In this document: in pieces, positions 62,750 through 64,000 of the stretch | Layout: each line of letters starts with the position of its first letter | Position numbering within the stretch: position 1 is the stretch's first letter | Assembly: GCA_040768665.1 (NCBI GenBank) | Contig: JAXGMN010000016.1 | Location: 197,712 to 261,711 of the forward strand | Source: JABWBD01 sp040768665 | Lineage (GTDB): Bacteria; Planctomycetota; Planctomycetia; Pirellulales; Thermoguttaceae | Direction of reading: 5' to 3' | Length of the DNA stretch: 64,000 nt | Translations under genes and position numbers: made by a program | The notes under the pieces: model-generated | Seen by the model: only the letters and a program-made list of their open reading frames with translations | Database searches by the model: none | What the model was told of the DNA's origin: nothing

Positions 62750-64000
62750 TTAACCCCCTCCTAGCTGTTGAGTTTTCAAATCGGCTAGCCGCTTCGCCAA
62801 TTCCCTTAGGTATTGCAGAGATCCCGAAACGTCATGTTTGCCATATCCATAATCATCATCCAATTTCGATTCGATCTCGTCTCGAAGGTCCGCGATCTGA
62901 TCCTCAAGCGCGTCTATCTCCCACTGCAATCTATCCGCGCGCGTGATTTCGTCGCCCGGCCCTCCCGCCGTGTTTTCCCAGAGCACGACGGTTATGAACG
63001 TACCGAAGCCCGCCCCAGACGCGACTACCTTGCTTGGGACGGCCTTGGCCGCTGAGAGCGCCATGTCCTTAGCTTTCGCAGCGGCCGCTGCCACCTCCGC
63101 CCACGCCGCACCCACTTCCGACCAAAAGCCGGGATTGGGCATGGTAGTTGGCGGTGCCCCCTGTAGACCACTGGGATCAACCTCGTTCACGGGCGAACCA
63201 TCACAGTATCGGTACAAGTTCGCATCCGCCGAATTGAACCCGATCGGATCCTCACTCATCCACCGCCCCACGTCCGCATCGTACCACCGGTTGAGATTGT
63301 TTTGCAGCCCCGTGTCCGCATCGAACGGCCGAGCGGTGAAACCGAAGAGGCTGCGAACGCTCGGGTCCGTTTCGCCCGTGATCCTGCCATAGGCGTCGAA
63401 GACCAAGTGGTTCGCGATCGTCGTGAGGTCCGTGTCCGGATCGTAGACCACCAGATCGTGAACGGTATTCAGGTGGTCCGTCAACGCCGAAAACACTCTC
63501 GTGCTGCCGTCCGCCTGCACCTGCTCGTCGGCCAATATCTGATCGACCGCCGGACCCCACAGATAACGGTTGCTGACCTCGCCCGCTCCGTCGACCTGAA
63601 GCACGATCTGGTTGCCGTCATAGACGAAGTAAGTGTCGCTCGATCCCTCCGACCCATCACCGTCCCGGTCAATCGACTTGCCGATCCAGCGGTTCTGGCT
63701 GTCATACACATACTCCACCGACTGGACAATCGCGCCGCCGTCGCTGCTGCGGTCGATCACTTCCACCAGCCGGTTGCGATGGTCCCAGACGTATTCGGTC
63801 ACCGCGCCGCTGGCGATGTTGATCCGTTTGGTCCGATTTCCCTCGAGTAAGTCACCCCCAGGTCCGCCGTGCCCCCGGCCGTCGCCGTGATCCCCGTCAA
63901 TTCCCACGGACCGCCGCTGCCCGATCCGCCCGAGCTCGACCCGGACCCCGAACTCGACCCCGACGCGCTGCCCGCGGCCGGATTCCACGTGTAGCTTTCG
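62750..64000 (-). CDS. RHS-repeat protein, C-terminal part (polymorphic toxin type), partial
   Basis: YD-repeat units (TEYVWDHRNRLVEVIDRS, VEYVYDSQNRWIGKSIDRD) lead to the RHS core end: FGFTARPFDADTGLQ, RWYDADVGRWMSEDPIGF and LYRYCDGSPVNEVDPSGL. After DPSGL about 135 residues of tip remain, with a hydrophobic segment (KVVASGAGFGTFITVVLWEN) and a charged coiled coil; no catalytic toxin motif is evident. Near 63845 the reading frame of the Gly/Ser-rich upstream part and that of the core differ by one base, suggesting a frameshift. The 5' end is outside the window. Confidence 0.82.
   Translation of the reverse strand, partial: RKLHVESGRGQRVGVEFGVRVELGRIGQRRSVGIDGDHGDGRGHGGPGGDLLEGNRTKRINIASGAVTEYVWDHRNRLVEVIDRSSDGGAIVQSVEYVYDSQNRWIGKSIDRDGDGSEGSSDTYFVYDGNQIVLQVDGAGEVSNRYLWGPAVDQILADEQVQADGSTRVFSALTDHLNTVHDLVVYDPDTDLTTIANHLVFDAYGRITGETDPSVRSLFGFTARPFDADTGLQNNLNRWYDADVGRWMSEDPIGFNSADANLYRYCDGSPVNEVDPSGLQGAPPTTMPNPGFWSEVGAAWAEVAAAAAKAKDMALSAAKAVPSKVVASGAGFGTFITVVLWENTAGGPGDEITRADRLQWEIDALEDQIADLRDEIESKLDDDYGYGKHDVSGSLQYLRELAKRLADLKTQQLGGG

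Overview
The window is GC-rich DNA from a planctomycete, probably of the Pirellulales type. The evidence is a DUF1559 prepilin-like protein followed by a carboxypeptidase-regulatory-like lipoprotein, two-domain DUF1080 hydrolases, a DUF6690-type protein, many secreted glycoside-hydrolase-like proteins, a RAYT with a DnaA-like C-terminus, dispersed GGGGACAGG-type palindromes, and attC sites with GTTCG cores. No rRNA or tRNA gene was recognised.

Layout. 1-8.5 kb holds housekeeping and secreted-protein genes (xseB end, guaA, surE, a lipoprotein, a secreted glycoside-hydrolase-like protein, a divergent phosphoglycerate kinase). 8.7-20.1 kb is an accessory island. It contains a truncated, divergently oriented integron integrase, a canonical TTGACA-N17-TAGGAT promoter pointing into an array, and six attC-like recombination sites that delimit cassettes. 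The cassettes carry unknown proteins, including a coiled-coil lipoprotein, a secreted PD-(D/E)XK-like glycine-zipper protein and a SUKH (SMI1/KNR4) immunity-like protein. After the array come remnants of an ISKra4-like transposase and of an IS91-type transposase with its tyrosine recombinase. Three nearly identical 71-bp palindromes in one orientation sit exactly at the breakpoints of the damaged genes and flank the island.

20.4-29.6 kb carries a DUF1080 hydrolase, a UroD-like protein, a GTPase/SGNH hydrolase pair, panD and cstA. 30.7-43.9 kb is a long minus-strand operon with a divergent MarR-type regulator. In transcription order it encodes an SDR oxidoreductase, ProA, a GCS2-type glutamate ligase, two MttB-family (non-pyrrolysine) methyltransferases, a SAM methyltransferase, and an osmoprotectant ABC importer (ATPase, then a permease fused to a circularly permuted binding protein). 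The last gene is split by a decayed IS1634-like element and has a homopolymer frameshift. The gene set points to uptake, synthesis or demethylation of a betaine-like compatible solute; this is inference.

43.9-51 kb holds a secreted glycosidase-like protein, the DUF1559/lipoprotein pair, a THUMP-like methyltransferase, a DUF6690-type protein and a DacZ-like diadenylate cyclase. 51.3-59.2 kb is a complete F1Fo ATP synthase operon (atpZ, I, B, E, F, H, A, G, D, C) with a clear promoter and REP palindromes between B/E and D/C. 59.3-64 kb is a second accessory zone: gene fragments (cadherin-like, serine recombinase), a RAYT transposase between inverted repeats, a related REPIN-like palindrome, and the 3' end of an RHS toxin-type gene followed by a candidate immunity gene.
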